From assembly GCF_900113245.1 (NCBI RefSeq), contig NZ_FOOQ01000001.1, positions 1 through 64,000 on the forward strand: DNA of 64,000 nt, in the 5' to 3' direction. The notes below the pieces were generated by a model, which saw nothing but the letters and a program-made list of their open reading frames with translations, was not told the origin of the DNA and searched no databases. Each line of letters opens with the position of its first letter. Within the stretch, counting starts at the first letter, position 1. Made by a program: the position numbers and the translations under genes. Origin of the DNA: Halopelagius inordinatus. GTDB taxonomy: Archaea; Halobacteriota; Halobacteria; Halobacteriales; Haloferacaceae. This document shows, one piece after another, positions 17,340 to 25,903 of the stretch.

Positions 17340-18023
17340 ATGAGCGTTCGAGACGAGTTCGACGCCTGGGCGGCCGACGGCCGCGACAGAGGGATGGAGG
17401 ACCGCCACTGGCACACCGCAAAGCACGTTCTCGCGCGCGTCCCCGTAGAGGAGGGCGACGTCGTCCTCGATTTGGGATGCGGAAGCGGGTACGCCGGACG
17501 CGCCCTCCGCGAGACGAAAGGCGCCGGGCGCGTCTACGGCCTCGACGGGTCGCCCGAGATGGCGCAGAACGCCCGGTCGTACACCGACGACGGCGCCGAC
17601 GTGGGGTTTCTCGTCGGCGACTTCGACGAACTCCCGTTCGCCGACGACAGCATCGACCACGTCTGGAGCATGGAGGCGTTCTACTACGCGTCGGACCCCG
17701 ACCACACCCTCGAAGAAATCCGCAGAGTGCTCCGCCCCGGCGGCACGTTCTTCTGCGCTGTGAACTACTACGAGGAGAACGTCCACTCCCACGAGTGGCA
17801 AGAGCGCATCGCGGTCAATATGACCCGGTGGTCCGCCGCCGACTACCGCGCGGCGTTCCGCGACGCGGGCCTCCACGTCGCAGAACAGGACAACATCGCC
17901 GACAGGGAGATAGAGATACCGCCCGAATCGGAGTTCCCGACCGAGAACTGGGAGTCCCGCCAAGCGATGGTCGAGCGGTATCGGACGTACGGGACGCTTC
18001 TGACCGTCGGCGTCGCGCCCTGA
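17340..18023 (+). CDS. Class I SAM-dependent methyltransferase
   Basis: A 227-residue protein with the Rossmann SAM-binding motif VVLDLGCGSGYAGRAL (about 43-58), the acidic ribose-binding loop RVYGLDGSPEMAQ, post-motif region FDELPFADDSIDHVWSMEAFYYA and VLRPGGTFFCAVNYY. It resembles UbiE/COQ5-like or small-molecule methyltransferases; the acceptor cannot be named. Start ATG at 17340 (MSVRDEFDAWA). It is convergent with the ABC ATPase gene, 13 nt apart. Confidence 0.88.
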   Translation: MSVRDEFDAWAADGRDRGMEDRHWHTAKHVLARVPVEEGDVVLDLGCGSGYAGRALRETKGAGRVYGLDGSPEMAQNARSYTDDGADVGFLVGDFDELPFADDSIDHVWSMEAFYYASDPDHTLEEIRRVLRPGGTFFCAVNYYEENVHSHEWQERIAVNMTRWSAADYRAAFRDAGLHVAEQDNIADREIEIPPESEFPTENWESRQAMVERYRTYGTLLTVGVAP

Positions 18024-18036
18024 GTCGCTCTCGCGT

Positions 18037-19239
18037 TCACTCCCGACGTCGCGCTTCGACTTCGACGACGTGAGCGTCCGCCGCGTCGAACCCGATTTCT
18101 ACCGCGCCGTCCAGTGGGTCCGTCGTCCGGAGCGTTATCCGGTGTCCGTCGCAGTCGACGCGGACGCGCGTCGTCTCGCCGAGAAACTCCGCGTCCGCCA
18201 CTCGTCCCGTCAGTCGGTTCGCCGCCGTCACCGCTCTCGACGCCGGGGGGTCCGTCTCGCCGCCGTCGGCCGCCCCCGTCTCCGACACCGCGCTTCGGTC
18301 CGCCGACGGTCCGCCCGTCCCGCCCGCGACGACGCGCATCCGTTCGGGTCGGACGCAGAACGTCACCCGGTCACCGGTCTCGACGTCTCGGTCGGTCCCG
18401 ACGAGATACGTCTGTTTTCCGACTGCGACGCGAACCGCGGACCCGGAGGCCCCGTCGGCCGATTCGTCCCCGACCCCCTTTGTTTCGTGTGGAGAGTTGG
18501 CTCCCACCGCCCGCCCGACGAAGACGTTGTTGTCGCCGACGAACTCCGCGACGAACCGCGTCTCCGGACTCCGGTACACCTCCCGGGGCGTCCCCACCTG
18601 TTCGACTCGGCCGTCGCTCATCACCGCGATGCGGTCCGAGACGGCTAACGCCTCCTCTTGGTCGTGCGTGACGTACAGCGTCGTGATATCCAACTCGGAC
18701 TGTATCTCCTTTACCGTCACCCGCAGTCGTTCCCGCAGGCGCGCGTCGAGTGCGCTCATCGGTTCGTCCAAGAGGAGAAGGTCGGGCCCCGGCGCGAGTG
18801 CCCGCGCGAGGGCGATTCGCTGCTGTTGGCCGCCCGACAACTCGGTCGGGTCTCTGTCGGCCGCGTCCGGGAGGCCGACCAACTCCAGCAACTCCGCGAC
18901 GCGTTCGTCGTGGGAGACGCCGCCCGGAGGGTCGGAAAATCGGAGGCCGTAGGCGACGTTCTCGCCGACGGTCATGTGCGGAAAGAGCGCGTAGTTCTGG
19001 AAGACGACGCCGACGCCGCGCGCCTCGGGGGGCACGCCGCGCATCTCCCGCCCGTCGAACTGAATCGACCCCGCCGTCGGGGATTCGAAGCCCGCGACGA
19101 GGCGGAGCGTCGTCGTCTTTCCGCACCCCGAGGGGCCGACGAGGGTGAAAAACTCCCCGTCCTCGATATCGAGGTTCACGTCCGAGAGCGCAGTCGTCCC
19201 GCCGTACACCATCTCCACGTCGTCGAGTTCGAGTCTCAT
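18037..19239 (-). CDS. thiQ: ABC transporter ATP-binding protein (thiamine-type importer)
   Basis: ATPase of an importer encoded with the permease and binding protein immediately upstream in the operon. The 400 residues have Walker A GPSGCGKTT, signature LSGGQQQRIALARAL, Walker B LLLLDEPMSALDA and the switch histidine in YVTHDQEEAL. A C-terminal TOBE-like region starts near residue 245 (VFVGRAVG), interrupted by Gly/Asp/Ser-rich linkers. One linker (SPHETKGVGDES) is encoded by an ORB-like DNA sequence (18473-18494). The frame abuts the permease stop with no gap. The substrate is inferred from the binding protein. Confidence 0.88.
   Translation of the reverse strand: MRLELDDVEMVYGGTTALSDVNLDIEDGEFFTLVGPSGCGKTTTLRLVAGFESPTAGSIQFDGREMRGVPPEARGVGVVFQNYALFPHMTVGENVAYGLRFSDPPGGVSHDERVAELLELVGLPDAADRDPTELSGGQQQRIALARALAPGPDLLLLDEPMSALDARLRERLRVTVKEIQSELDITTLYVTHDQEEALAVSDRIAVMSDGRVEQVGTPREVYRSPETRFVAEFVGDNNVFVGRAVGANSPHETKGVGDESADGASGSAVRVAVGKQTYLVGTDRDVETGDRVTFCVRPERMRVVAGGTGGPSADRSAVSETGAADGGETDPPASRAVTAANRLTGRVADAEFLGETTRVRVDCDGHRITLRTTDPLDGAVEIGFDAADAHVVEVEARRRE
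18473..18494 (-). repeat. ORB-like sequence inside the ABC ATPase gene
   Basis: On the minus strand it reads CTCCACACGAAACAAAGGGG followed by GT. It matches the origin ORBs closely (ORB 1 has CCACACGAAATAGAGGGG). It lies about 6 kb from the origin and falls in a linker-coding region of the ATPase, where protein constraint should be low. Confidence 0.5.
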
Positions 19240-21003
19240 CTACAGTCCACCTCCGCCGCCGTACCGCCCGCCGAACCGCTCTATCACGACGAAACTGACG
19301 CTCGTCACCAACAGGAGGAGACAGCCCATCGCCGTCGCCGGGCCGAGTCGCCGCCCGAGATATCGCTCGACGGCGACGGGCATCGTGTAACTCGTAGCGC
19401 CTTCCGCGAGGATGACGGTCGAGTCGAACTCGCCGATGCTGATGGCGAAGGCGAACGCCGCGCCCGCGACGACGCCCGCGGCGACGAGCGGAAGTTCGAT
19501 ATCGAGGAGGGCGCGGAGTCGCGTCGCGCCGAGACTGCGCGCGGATTCGACGAGTCGCGAGTCGAGATTGCCCAACAGGGGCGCGACGGTTCGCGTCACG
19601 AACGGGTACGCGCCGACGGCGTGGGCGGCGACGATGGCCGCCGCGCCCGTCACCCGCAGGCGGGTTCCGAACGCCTCCACGCCGAAGACGAGTCCGCGGA
19701 GCAGTCCGAGTCCGACGACGATGCCCGACACCGCAAGCGGTGCCATCGCGAGAGCGTCGACGACTTTCCGGCCGCGGAACGTCCGCGTCGTCAACACGGC
19801 CATCGCGACGCCCATCGGGAGGGCGACGGCGAGGGTGGCGACGCCGAACAGAAGCGAGTTGCGGACGGCCGGAAGCGGCCGCACCTGAAACGACGCCCCC
19901 GTCTGCTGGCGTTCGAGCAAGAACAGGTAGTGGTCGAGCGTCACCCCGCCCTGCGGGCCGGTGACGCTTCCGTACACCATCGACGCGATGGGAACGAGAA
20001 ACACGGCGAGGACGACGACTGCGTACGCCCCGACGCCGACGCGGGTGAGAACCTCCCGAAGCGACCGGCTCGAAGGGAGGAGGCGTCGGCGCGGAAGGGG
20101 GCGCGCGCCCCGTCCGGCCCCGCGCTGTCTCCCTTCGTACCGGAGGTAGGCGTACGTCAGACCGAGAGAGAGCGCCGTCTCTATCACCGCGAGCGACGCC
20201 GCACGTCCGTACTCCAGATTCTGCACCTGCGAGTAGATGAACACTTCCACGGTGGCGAGTTGGAACCCGCCGAGAGCGAGGACGATGGGAAACGAGGCGA
20301 AGGTGAAGATGAACGTGAGCGTCGCCCCCACCGCCACCGCCGGGAGCAACTGCGGGAGGACCACGTCGTAGAACGCCCGCGCGGGCGACGCGCCGAGACT
20401 GCGCGCCGTCTCGACGGCGGAGGCGTCCACGCTCTCCCACGCCGACGTGACGACGCGGGTGACGAGGGGGGCGTTGTAGAAGGCGTGTGCGACGACGACG
20501 GCGGGGAGCGTGTACAGCAGGCTCAGTTGCGGGAGCCCGAGGAGTCCGAGAAAGCCGTTGAGCGTCCCGTTCTGCCCGAACGTCGCCACGAAGCCGATGG
20601 CGACCATTATCGATGGCATGACGAACGGGAGGATGGTCAGGGACCGGAGCGTCTCCCGGCCGCGAAAGGAGAAGCGCGAGAGTATCCACGCGCCCGGAAG
20701 ACCGAGTGCGACGGAGGCGACGGTGGAGAGAAACGCCTGATAGGCGGTGAACCAGATGATATCGCGCAGGTAAAACTCCGAGGTGAGGATTTCGAGCAGG
20801 GGGTCCGCCGAAAGTCGGCCCCCGACGAGGACGGCATCCGCGAACACCGTCGCGACCGGGTAGTAGAAGACGACGACGAGGGTGAACGCCGTGGCGGCCG
20901 CTACGAGGGCGAGTGCGCGTCTCTCGGCCCAGCGACCGATCGCGCCGAGAGGCCCCGCCTCACTTGCTGGCGAACTGTCGGGCCCAGGCGTCCGTCCACT
21001 CAC
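19240..21003 (-). CDS. thiP: ABC transporter permease (thiamine-type, fused double module)
   Basis: A 587-residue membrane protein made of two homologous permease halves, as in ThiP and FbpB. Each half has about six helices and an EAA-type loop: ETARSLGASPARAFYDVVLPQLLP (first half) and ESARSLGATRLRALLDIELPLVA (second half). The stop codon abuts the ATPase start, and the 5' end overlaps the binding-protein gene by 44 nt, which supports one transcription unit. Translocates the substrate (probably thiamine) across the membrane. Start certainty is moderate because of the long overlap. Confidence 0.88.
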   Translation of the reverse strand: MSGRTPGPDSSPASEAGPLGAIGRWAERRALALVAAATAFTLVVVFYYPVATVFADAVLVGGRLSADPLLEILTSEFYLRDIIWFTAYQAFLSTVASVALGLPGAWILSRFSFRGRETLRSLTILPFVMPSIMVAIGFVATFGQNGTLNGFLGLLGLPQLSLLYTLPAVVVAHAFYNAPLVTRVVTSAWESVDASAVETARSLGASPARAFYDVVLPQLLPAVAVGATLTFIFTFASFPIVLALGGFQLATVEVFIYSQVQNLEYGRAASLAVIETALSLGLTYAYLRYEGRQRGAGRGARPLPRRRLLPSSRSLREVLTRVGVGAYAVVVLAVFLVPIASMVYGSVTGPQGGVTLDHYLFLLERQQTGASFQVRPLPAVRNSLLFGVATLAVALPMGVAMAVLTTRTFRGRKVVDALAMAPLAVSGIVVGLGLLRGLVFGVEAFGTRLRVTGAAAIVAAHAVGAYPFVTRTVAPLLGNLDSRLVESARSLGATRLRALLDIELPLVAAGVVAGAAFAFAISIGEFDSTVILAEGATSYTMPVAVERYLGRRLGPATAMGCLLLLVTSVSFVVIERFGGRYGGGGGL

Positions 21004-22102
21004 TGAGATTCCCTTTCAGTCGGTCGTACGAAAAGGTGACCGCCTCGGGCGGTTCCTTGGCGTACTGCGCGAACTCCTCGGGTAGTTCGGCGGTGGTCGT
21101 CGCGGGGAACTGCACGTTCCGCACGGCGATTTCCGATTGGACCTCCGGCCGAAGCACGAAGTCCATGAACCTGCGTGCGAGTTCGGAACGGTCCGTGCCG
21201 TCGAAAAGCGCCATCCCCTCGGGGTTGGCGTAGCCTTGGTCGTTCAGGAACCGAACTTGGTGTTTCGACAAGTCCTCGCCGGACTCTTCGGCGTACACCT
21301 GGTCAGTCGAGTAGGAGACGACCATCGGCGCTTCGCCGTTCGAGTAGGCGGCGTACGACGACTCCCAGTCGCCGACGACGCGCACGTCGTTTTGCTTCAA
21401 CTCGTTCCAGTAGTCGAGGTAGCCGTCCTCGCCTTTCGCTTTCACCGTGTGGAGCAGAAAGGCCTGCCCCGTCGCACTCGACGTGGGGTTCTGCGTCAAC
21501 AGGTCGCCCGAGAACTCCTCGCGCAGGAGGCCGTCGAACGTCTCCGGCGCGACGAAGTCGCCGTCTTCGCCCTGCGTCTCGTCGTAGACGAGAGAGATGT
21601 AGCCGGTGTCGTACGGGACGGCGCGTCCCTGCGGGTCGAACTCCAGAGACTCCTTTACGTCGCCGCGCCTGTCGAGTCCGTCGGCGGCGGTAAACAGCGG
21701 TCCGTCCAGTTTCTCGTCCAAGCGGATGAGCATGTTCACGTCGAGGCCGACGTACAGGTCCGCCTCGATGTCCGCGCCGCGCATCGCGCGTTCGATGTAG
21801 TGGTTGACGCCCGACTCCGGCGTCTCGTAGCGTATCGTCGCGTCCGTCTCGGACTCGAACCTCTCTTTCAACCACGCGCCCGGACTCGAACTCGGCGCGT
21901 CCACGAACGCGCCGTACGTCGCGACGACGAGGTCCGACTCCCCGCCGCCCGCCTCGCCCGTCGTCGTTCCGGTCGTCTCGGCGGGTTCGGTTCCGCCAGT
22001 CGTCGTCTCCGTCCCGCCCGTGCCGCCGCCGTCGCCCGAACATCCGGCGAGTCCCGCGACGCCGCCGACGCCCGCCGCCCGGAGGAAAGTCCGTCGTTTC
22101 AT
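20960..22102 (-). CDS. thiB: Thiamine ABC transporter substrate-binding lipoprotein
   Basis: A 380-residue Tat-exported lipoprotein: twin arginine MKRRTFLRAAG, lipobox LAGC, then a Thr/Gly/Glu-rich spacer to about residue 55. The mature domain has the ThiB-subfamily signatures AVPYDTGYISLVYD, NPTSSATGQAFLLHT, YWNELKQNDVRVVGDW, MVVSYSTDQVY and PEVQSEIAVRNVQFP. Binds thiamine or its phosphates outside the cell and delivers them to the permease. The first gene of the three-gene operon, with a leaderless promoter. Close families bind iron or putrescine, so the substrate is not certain. Confidence 0.88.
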   Translation of the reverse strand: MKRRTFLRAAGVGGVAGLAGCSGDGGGTGGTETTTGGTEPAETTGTTTGEAGGGESDLVVATYGAFVDAPSSSPGAWLKERFESETDATIRYETPESGVNHYIERAMRGADIEADLYVGLDVNMLIRLDEKLDGPLFTAADGLDRRGDVKESLEFDPQGRAVPYDTGYISLVYDETQGEDGDFVAPETFDGLLREEFSGDLLTQNPTSSATGQAFLLHTVKAKGEDGYLDYWNELKQNDVRVVGDWESSYAAYSNGEAPMVVSYSTDQVYAEESGEDLSKHQVRFLNDQGYANPEGMALFDGTDRSELARRFMDFVLRPEVQSEIAVRNVQFPATTTAELPEEFAQYAKEPPEAVTFSYDRLKGNLSEWTDAWARQFASK

Positions 22103-22123
22103 TACCCGGTAGTTGTACTGAGT

Positions 22124-22136
22124 GGTATTTAATACC
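22124..22136 (-). promoter_or_regulatory. Palindromic TATA element of the thi operon
   Basis: GGTATTTAATACC is a near-perfect palindrome containing a TATA box, centred about 28 nt before the thiB ATG, as expected for a leaderless haloarchaeal promoter. The symmetry suggests that a repressor could share the site (inference). Confidence 0.6.
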
Positions 22137-22211
22137 CCTGACCTCTCGACGGTTCGTCGTCGAGGGAATCTGTTGGGGAACTGTTTTGTTCCTCCTCGCT
22201 AATCTGTCGCC

Positions 22212-23300
22212 GTGGCTCTGAACCGTCGCTACGCGTTGGGCGGTTTGTTCGTCCTTCTCGCGGTCGTCGCGGGCGTTCTCCTCTGGGAAGTCGTCGGTAC
22301 CGTCTTCTTCGCCGTCACCGTCGCGTACCTCCTCTTGCCGGTCAGACGGCGACTCGTCGGCCACGGACTCTCGCGACGGTGGGCGAGTGTGGCGGCGACG
22401 ACGCTCGCTTTCCTCGCCACCGTCGTCGTCCTCTCTCCGTTAGTCGTCGCCGCGGTCGTTCGCCTCGACACCGTCTTGGAACTTTTCGAACTCGTCCCCG
22501 ACGTCATCCACGTCGAACTGTTCGGGTTCGTCTACGAGGCGACGCTCCAACAGGTGACGACGTTCGCCTCGACGTGGCTTCGACGAATCGGACGGCAGTC
22601 CGCCGCCGCCGCGCCCGTCCTCCTGTTGAAGGCGACGCTGTTTACGCTCCTCGTGTTCTCGCTTCTCTACTACGAGGAGGAGGCGCGAACCGCGGTGTTG
22701 GCCGTCGTCCCGCCGTCGTACCGCGGCGTGGCCGAGGCGCTCAACGACCGCGCGCGCGAGACGCTCTTGGCGATTTACGTCCTGCAGGCGGCCACCGCCG
22801 CCGGCACGTTCGTCCTCGCGTTCCCGGTGTTCTACCTGCTCGGCTACCAGTACGCCGTGACGCTCTCCGTCGTCGCCGCCGTCCTCCAGTTCGTCCCCAT
22901 CCTCGGCCCGAGCATCCTGCTGGCGGGTCTGGCGGCGTACCACCTCGCCGTCGGCCAGGTGGTCCACGCCATCCTCGTCTTCTTTGCGGGCGGGTTCGTC
23001 ATCGGGTGGCTTCCCGACGTTCTCATCCGCCCGCGCCTCGCCAAAGAGACGGCGGACATCCCCGGAAGCCTCTATTTCGTCGGGTTCTTCGGCGGGTTGC
23101 TCACTCTCGGTCCCATCGGCATCGTCGCCGGGCCTCTCGTCGTCGGACTCGTCGTCGAGTCCGCGCTGCTTCTCTCCGAGGAACTGAACGGGATTCCAGT
23201 CGAGGAGAAAGCGGGGCCCGACGGGCGCGAACCGGGCGACGAGAGCGCGCCACCCGACGGCGGCGTTCCTCCCGAAGAGACGCGGACGGACACCGAGTGA
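22212..23300 (+). CDS. AI-2E family membrane transporter
   Basis: A 362-residue protein with about eight membrane helices and the AI-2E/PerM family pattern: a soluble region between helices three and four (about 85-130), YYEEEARTAVLAVVP, and conserved QFVPILGPSILLAG and GPIGIVAGPLVVGLVVE near the end. Members export small molecules or sodium; the substrate here is unknown. A hydrophilic C-terminal tail rich in Pro and Glu follows. The start is a GTG at 22212. It is divergent from thiB with a shared 109-nt promoter region. Confidence 0.88.
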   Translation: MALNRRYALGGLFVLLAVVAGVLLWEVVGTVFFAVTVAYLLLPVRRRLVGHGLSRRWASVAATTLAFLATVVVLSPLVVAAVVRLDTVLELFELVPDVIHVELFGFVYEATLQQVTTFASTWLRRIGRQSAAAAPVLLLKATLFTLLVFSLLYYEEEARTAVLAVVPPSYRGVAEALNDRARETLLAIYVLQAATAAGTFVLAFPVFYLLGYQYAVTLSVVAAVLQFVPILGPSILLAGLAAYHLAVGQVVHAILVFFAGGFVIGWLPDVLIRPRLAKETADIPGSLYFVGFFGGLLTLGPIGIVAGPLVVGLVVESALLLSEELNGIPVEEKAGPDGREPGDESAPPDGGVPPEETRTDTE

Positions 23301-23306
23301 CGACGC

Positions 23307-24095
23307 TCACCCGTCTGCGCCGACGAGGGGGCCGTCGCGTTCCTCCCACTCGGTGAGGCTTCCCTCGTAGAACGCGACGTTCTCGTAGCCCAGATACCGA
23401 AGGACGGTGTACGTGTGACTGATTCTCCGGGCGGTGTTGCAGTACAGCACTACCCGACTCTCCCGTTCGACGCCGTTGGACGCGAGGATGGATTCCAGTT
23501 CCTCCCGGGGTTTCAGCCCCCGCGTCTCCTCGTCGACGAGTTCGCGCCAGTCGAGGTTGACCGCTCCGGGGAGGTGCCCCTCCTCGTACTCCCACGTCTC
23601 GCGCGTGTCCACGACGACGCTCTCCCCGTCGTCGAGCGCATCGAAAACGAAGTCGTACCCGACCAGCGGCGTCGATTCGGGCTCCCGAGTCGCGTACGTC
23701 GTCGCCTCTATCTCGGTTTCGTCGCTCGTCGTCTCGCCTCTGCGGTTCCACGAACTGTAGTCGCCGTCGAGCAGATGCAGGCGTTCGGGCGGGTGGCCGT
23801 ACAGTTCCGCGGTGACGAGAAACCGCGCGGCGAAGACGCCGTGGGTGTCGTCGTAGGCGACGAGGTGGCCGTCCCTCTCGACGCCCGCCTCGCTCAGCAG
23901 TTCCTCCCACGTCTCGACGCCCGGGAGCATCCCCTCGTCTCCCTCCGGACTCCGAAACGAGTCGAACGGCACGTTCACCGCGCCGGGGATGTGGCCGATG
24001 CCGTCGAACTCCCACGCGTCGCGCACGTCTATCACCCGCACCTCGTCAAGTCGTTCGCCGAGCCAGTCGGCTGACACGACGACGTTCTCGCTCAT
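23307..24095 (-). CDS. Tandem-rhodanese sulfurtransferase
   Basis: A 262-residue protein with two rhodanese modules. The first (about 1-120) has VIDVRDAWEFDGIGHIPGAVNVPF and YDDTHGVFA where the active-site cysteine would be, so it is inactive. The second (about 150-260) has VVVDTRETWEYEEGHLPGAVNL and the active loop VVLYCNTARR with the catalytic Cys. Transfers sulfane sulfur from thiosulfate or 3-mercaptopyruvate to an acceptor. The ATG at 24095 was chosen (MSENVVVSADWL); a longer frame from 24146 is possible. Divergent from a second tandem rhodanese, its likely paralogue. Confidence 0.88.
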   Translation of the reverse strand: MSENVVVSADWLGERLDEVRVIDVRDAWEFDGIGHIPGAVNVPFDSFRSPEGDEGMLPGVETWEELLSEAGVERDGHLVAYDDTHGVFAARFLVTAELYGHPPERLHLLDGDYSSWNRRGETTSDETEIEATTYATREPESTPLVGYDFVFDALDDGESVVVDTRETWEYEEGHLPGAVNLDWRELVDEETRGLKPREELESILASNGVERESRVVLYCNTARRISHTYTVLRYLGYENVAFYEGSLTEWEERDGPLVGADG

Positions 24096-24174
24096 GGCGT
24101 CCCGTTGTTCCGGTGATTCCTTAGGTTCGCCCGTTCGGGACGCCATCGCCAGCTGTCAGAGAAAGTCGAACTAC

Positions 24175-24254
24175 TTGCCGGTAAATCGGGACATGTTCTT
24201 CTGTCTGACTGTTCCGTGCGGGCTCTCCGCCGCCGCCGACGGGTAAACCGGCAA
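24175..24254. promoter_or_regulatory. Inverted repeat in the rhodanese divergent promoter region
   Basis: TTGCCGGT (24175-24182) and ACCGGCAA (24247-24254) are a perfect 8-bp inverted pair separated by 64 nt, inside the 240-nt region between the two divergent sulfurtransferase genes. It could be an operator pair for a regulator of both; no further support. Confidence 0.3.
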
Positions 24255-24282
24255 CAATTTCCTGTTAGTGCGATGGGGGGCA

Positions 24283-24333
24283 GTACACGCCGTGGTTGTG
24301 GGGATTAAGCCAATCGAGTACGTAGGCGTGTAC
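24283..24333. promoter_or_regulatory. 9-bp inverted repeat at the plus-strand rhodanese promoter
   Basis: GTACACGCC (24283-24291) and GGCGTGTAC (24325-24333) are perfectly inverted, 33 nt apart, and end 2 nt before the ATG at 24336. They bracket the expected promoter (GGATTAAGCC around 24302). This arrangement would let a dimeric regulator cover the start site; inferred from symmetry. Confidence 0.4.
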
Positions 24334-24335
24334 GT

Positions 24336-25205
24336 ATGACAGACGACGGTTACGCGAAAGACGTTCTCGTCTCGGCGGACTGGGTCGAGGAGCACCTCGA
24401 CGAGTTCCAAAGCGACGACTCCGAGTATCGACTCGTGGAGGTTGACGTGGACACCGAAGCCTACGACGAGGGTCACGCCCCCGGCGCAATCGGCTTCAAC
24501 TGGGAGACGCAACTGCAGGACCAGACGACCCGAGACATCCTCTCGAAGGACGACTTCGAGGAACTGCTCGGCTCTCACGGCATCTCCGAGGACTCGACCG
24601 TCGTTCTCTACGGCGACAACTCGAACTGGTTCGCCGCCTACACGTACTGGCAGTTCAAGTACTACGGCCACGAGAACGTCAAACTCCTCGACGGCGGCCG
24701 CGACTACTGGGTCGAGAACGACTACCCCCTCTCCGAAGAGGCGCCGGAGTTCGACTCCGTCGACTACACGGCGAAGGGTCCGTTCGAGGGTATCCGCGCG
24801 TACCGCGACGACGTCGAGAAGGCGGTGAACAAGGGTCTTCCCCTCGTGGACGTCCGTTCGCCCGAGGAGTTCAGCGGCGAGATTCTCGCGCCCCCGGGAC
24901 TCCAGGAGACGGCCCAGCGCGGCGGTCACATCCCCGGTGCGAGCAACATCTCGTGGGCCGCGACGGTCAACGACGACGGCACGTTCAAGTCGCCGGAAGA
25001 ACTCCGCGACCTGTACGGTGACCAGGGCATCGACGGCGACGAGACCACCGTCGCGTACTGCCGCATCGGCGAGCGCTCCTCTATCGCGTGGTTCGCGCTC
25101 CACGAACTGCTCGGCTACGAGAACACCGTCAACTACGACGGGTCGTGGACCGAGTGGGGGAACCTCGTCGGCGCGCCCGTCGAAACCGGCTCCGGCGACG
25201 AGTAA
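24336..25205 (+). CDS. tssA: Thiosulfate/3-mercaptopyruvate sulfurtransferase, tandem rhodanese
   Basis: A 289-residue double rhodanese. The N-terminal module (about 1-130) has VEVDVDTEAYDEGHAPGAIG and an inactive VVLYGDNSNWFA. The C-terminal module (about 150-280) has LVDVRSPEEFSGE, GHIPGASNISW and the active loop VAYCRIGERSS with the catalytic Cys. The CRxGxRS loop favours thiosulfate sulfurtransferase activity. The symbol tssA is used for the apparent Haloferax homologue in this neighbourhood, from memory. Divergent from the paralogous gene. Confidence 0.9.
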   Translation: MTDDGYAKDVLVSADWVEEHLDEFQSDDSEYRLVEVDVDTEAYDEGHAPGAIGFNWETQLQDQTTRDILSKDDFEELLGSHGISEDSTVVLYGDNSNWFAAYTYWQFKYYGHENVKLLDGGRDYWVENDYPLSEEAPEFDSVDYTAKGPFEGIRAYRDDVEKAVNKGLPLVDVRSPEEFSGEILAPPGLQETAQRGGHIPGASNISWAATVNDDGTFKSPEELRDLYGDQGIDGDETTVAYCRIGERSSIAWFALHELLGYENTVNYDGSWTEWGNLVGAPVETGSGDE

Positions 25206-25306
25206 CGCCGCTCGAAGCCGCGGCTCGACGGTACTAGAACCTCTCTCATTTCGGCAGTGACCAACCCGAAGCGTCGGCTCTCTCCGACTCTTGTCCTAAG
25301 ATCCGC

Positions 25307-25582
25307 TCACGCGTCGAACAGCGTCACTCGACCGCTCTCGTCGATACAGACCTCGTACCCGTGGTACTGGAACTGAACCTGCCCGAGGAACGACGGTCCC
25401 TCGTCCGCGGACCCCTCGAAGAGCGAGTCCAGCGCGTCGGGGTCGATAGCAGAATACAGCGGGCGCAGTTCCGTCGGTTCGACTCCTTCGGCGTCCGCAA
25501 CCGTCTCGACGACGGCCATACTGGTCGGTTGGTCCGGAGTGAGAGAGTACGTGTGGTCACCGTGTCGCGTAGACTGACTCAT
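25307..25582 (-). CDS. HalOD1 domain protein
   Basis: A 91-residue protein that is a single HalOD1 domain: PTSMAVVETVADAEGVEPTELRPLYSAIDPDALDSLF followed by VQFQYHGYEVCIDESG. HalOD1 is a halobacterial output domain found alone or fused to signalling proteins; its target is unknown. A second, shorter HalOD1 gene is at 39.6 kb in this window. A transcript from this minus-strand promoter would start near 25610. Confidence 0.85.
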   Translation of the reverse strand: MSQSTRHGDHTYSLTPDQPTSMAVVETVADAEGVEPTELRPLYSAIDPDALDSLFEGSADEGPSFLGQVQFQYHGYEVCIDESGRVTLFDA

Positions 25583-25903
25583 TCGTTCCTCCCAAAGGAC
25601 TCCCGGGGAATAGGGATTGTAGCTGGATGTACAGCTAGTGGCACTCAGCGTAACTATCTATCTAAACGAGCGGGCGGAGTCGGAACTCGGGGACCCCGGA
25701 CGGGGTGGACGCGCTTTCGGCCCAAATCGGTCTCGGACCAGTAGGTCCCCGAAAGAGTTAGCGATAGTTCGGGCTCGGCCGCCCGCCTTCGCATCGCCGC
25801 ACCTGTCGTGCTCTCGATTCGAGTCGGACGTCGACGACGGGCGCTCGTCGCACGCGTTTCCCGTGCCGATGGTTACAAACCTCGATGCGCCGTAGGGCGG
25901 CGT
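25583..25903. other. 321-nt intergenic stretch, no gene seen
   Basis: Between the divergent HalOD1 gene and the helical protein gene. It holds a small inverted repeat TAGCTG-6 nt-CAGCTA near 25620 and an AT-richer patch AACTATCTATCTAAACG that may belong to the HalOD1 promoter. The open frames here have unlikely composition. Nothing else is recognisable. Confidence 0.5.

Noticed and set aside
18371-20689. Very long Arg-rich open frame opposite the thiamine transporter genes
   Set aside because: Arg-rich composition and exact overlap with well-recognised ATPase and permease genes show it to be a shadow frame.
22103-22211. TPP riboswitch upstream of thiB
   Set aside because: The thi-box conserved cores are not present, and the TATA placement implies a leaderless transcript with no room for a riboswitch.
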